Origin: Acidothermales bacterium
Lineage (GTDB): Bacteria; Actinomycetota; Actinomycetes; Streptosporangiales; WHST01
Direction of reading: 5' to 3'
Assembly: GCA_017354575.1 (NCBI GenBank)
Contig: JAFMQP010000296.1
Coordinates: 1 to 5,028, forward strand
Length of the DNA stretch: 5,028 bases
The notes under the pieces were generated by a model. It worked only from the letters and a program-made list of their open reading frames with translations. It was not told the DNA's origin and did not search any database. The position numbers and the translations under genes were made by a program. This document shows positions 4,632-5,028 of this stretch, in pieces (within the stretch, counting starts at the first letter, position 1; every line of letters starts with the position of its first letter).

Positions 4632-5028
4632 CCGAGACGACGGGAGAGCCTGTTGGTCTCCTCGACGAGCAGCTTGCCGTACGCCGTCGTGTGGTCGTTC
4701 ATCCGCGTCGACGGCCCGGTGATGCCGGCGGCCGCGATCGTCGTGGCGCCGCGGGTGCGTACGGGGGCGGAGATCGAGACGAGACCCGGCTCGAGCTCCT
4801 CGTTCGAGACGGCATACCCGCGCTGCCGCACGCCACGCAGCTCCCGTTCCAACGCCTCCGGCTCGACGATCGAGCTCGGCGTGCGCGGCTCGAGCGGTTC
4901 GTCGGGAGGTGATAGGGCGCCGTACGCATAGAGCACCTTGCCCTGCGCCGAGCAGTGCGCCGGGATGTCCATGCCCACCCAGTTGGTCGCGCTCAACAGG
5001 TAGCTGGAGTCGATCTGTGCCACCTCGA
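4619..5028 (-). CDS. IclR-family transcriptional regulator, effector-binding domain (5' end outside window)
   Basis: IclR proteins are DNA-binding regulators with an N-terminal winged helix-turn-helix and a C-terminal effector domain, usually controlling small catabolic operons. Only the C-terminal 135 residues are visible, about half of a usual 250-260. The gene runs off the right edge, and the GTG at 5023 is not a real start. Diagnostic stretches are IPAHCSAQGKVLYA (21-34 of the visible part), the GYAVSNEELEPG segment (70-81) followed by SISAPVR, and AAAGITGPSTRM (98-109). These match the IclR effector domain well. The stop lies inside the end of the folate-type gene (13-base overlap), leaving no room for a terminator between them. 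The likely targets are the flanking divergent pair and/or genes beyond the right edge, and autoregulation is common in the family. The effector cannot be deduced. Confidence 0.93.
   Translation of the reverse strand, partial: EVAQIDSSYLLSATNWVGMDIPAHCSAQGKVLYAYGALSPPDEPLEPRTPSSIVEPEALERELRGVRQRGYAVSNEELEPGLVSISAPVRTRGATTIAAAGITGPSTRMNDHTTAYGKLLVEETNRLSRRLGYSA

Noticed and set aside
3587..4912. Plus-strand open frame of 441 codons across the folate-type gene and the IclR gene
   Set aside because: It is shifted by one frame from the folate-type gene, is Arg/Gly/Pro-rich and of low complexity, and continues antisense through the IclR gene. It has no ribosome binding site at its start.
1..5028. 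CRISPR array, tRNA/rRNA, insertion sequence, toxin-antitoxin or phage-defence genes
   Set aside because: I looked for regularly spaced repeats, tRNA-like cloverleaf arms, transposase motifs with terminal inverted repeats and small paired genes, and saw none.

Overview
The window is very GC-rich, with strong G/C preference at third codon positions. It carries the aspartokinase–aspartate-semialdehyde dehydrogenase pair in the order typical of Actinobacteria, plus a luciferase-like oxidoreductase of the type that usually uses coenzyme F420. I read it as a chromosomal segment of a high-GC actinomycete. Genus and family cannot be fixed from the sequence alone. Six protein genes account for nearly all of it, two of them cut by the window edges. 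I see no tRNA, rRNA, CRISPR array, insertion sequence or phage gene.

Left part (1-1803, plus strand): the 3' end of lysC (aspartokinase, end of the catalytic domain and both ACT domains) overlaps the start of asd by four bases (ATGA). The pair catalyses the first two steps from aspartate towards lysine, diaminopimelate, threonine, methionine and isoleucine. An in-frame ATG with a Shine-Dalgarno-like sequence lies where the separately translated beta subunit of aspartokinase starts in related bacteria.

Middle (1748-2404, minus strand): a probable four-helix membrane protein of unknown function runs towards asd, and its arginine-rich tail is encoded antisense to the last 56 bases of asd. Directly after the asd stop lie two overlapping inverted repeats, inside the coding sequence of the opposite gene. 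They could end the asd transcript. About 310 bases without a gene (2405-2718) separate the membrane gene from the next one.

Right part (2719-5028): a luciferase-like oxidoreductase (minus) and a divergent methylenetetrahydrofolate-reductase-like protein (plus) are transcribed away from each other from a control region of about 210 bases with a promoter-like motif, a 31-bp dyad and a tandem heptamer. The folate-type gene then meets, tail to tail with a 13-base overlap, an IclR-family regulator whose N-terminus is outside the window. A flavin/F420-type oxidoreductase, a one-carbon enzyme and an IclR regulator together suggest a small catabolic or demethylation locus beside the conserved amino-acid genes. 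That is an inference from gene context. I did not find a clearly new biological system. The best candidates for a second look are the folate-type gene with its control region and the structured asd 3' end.
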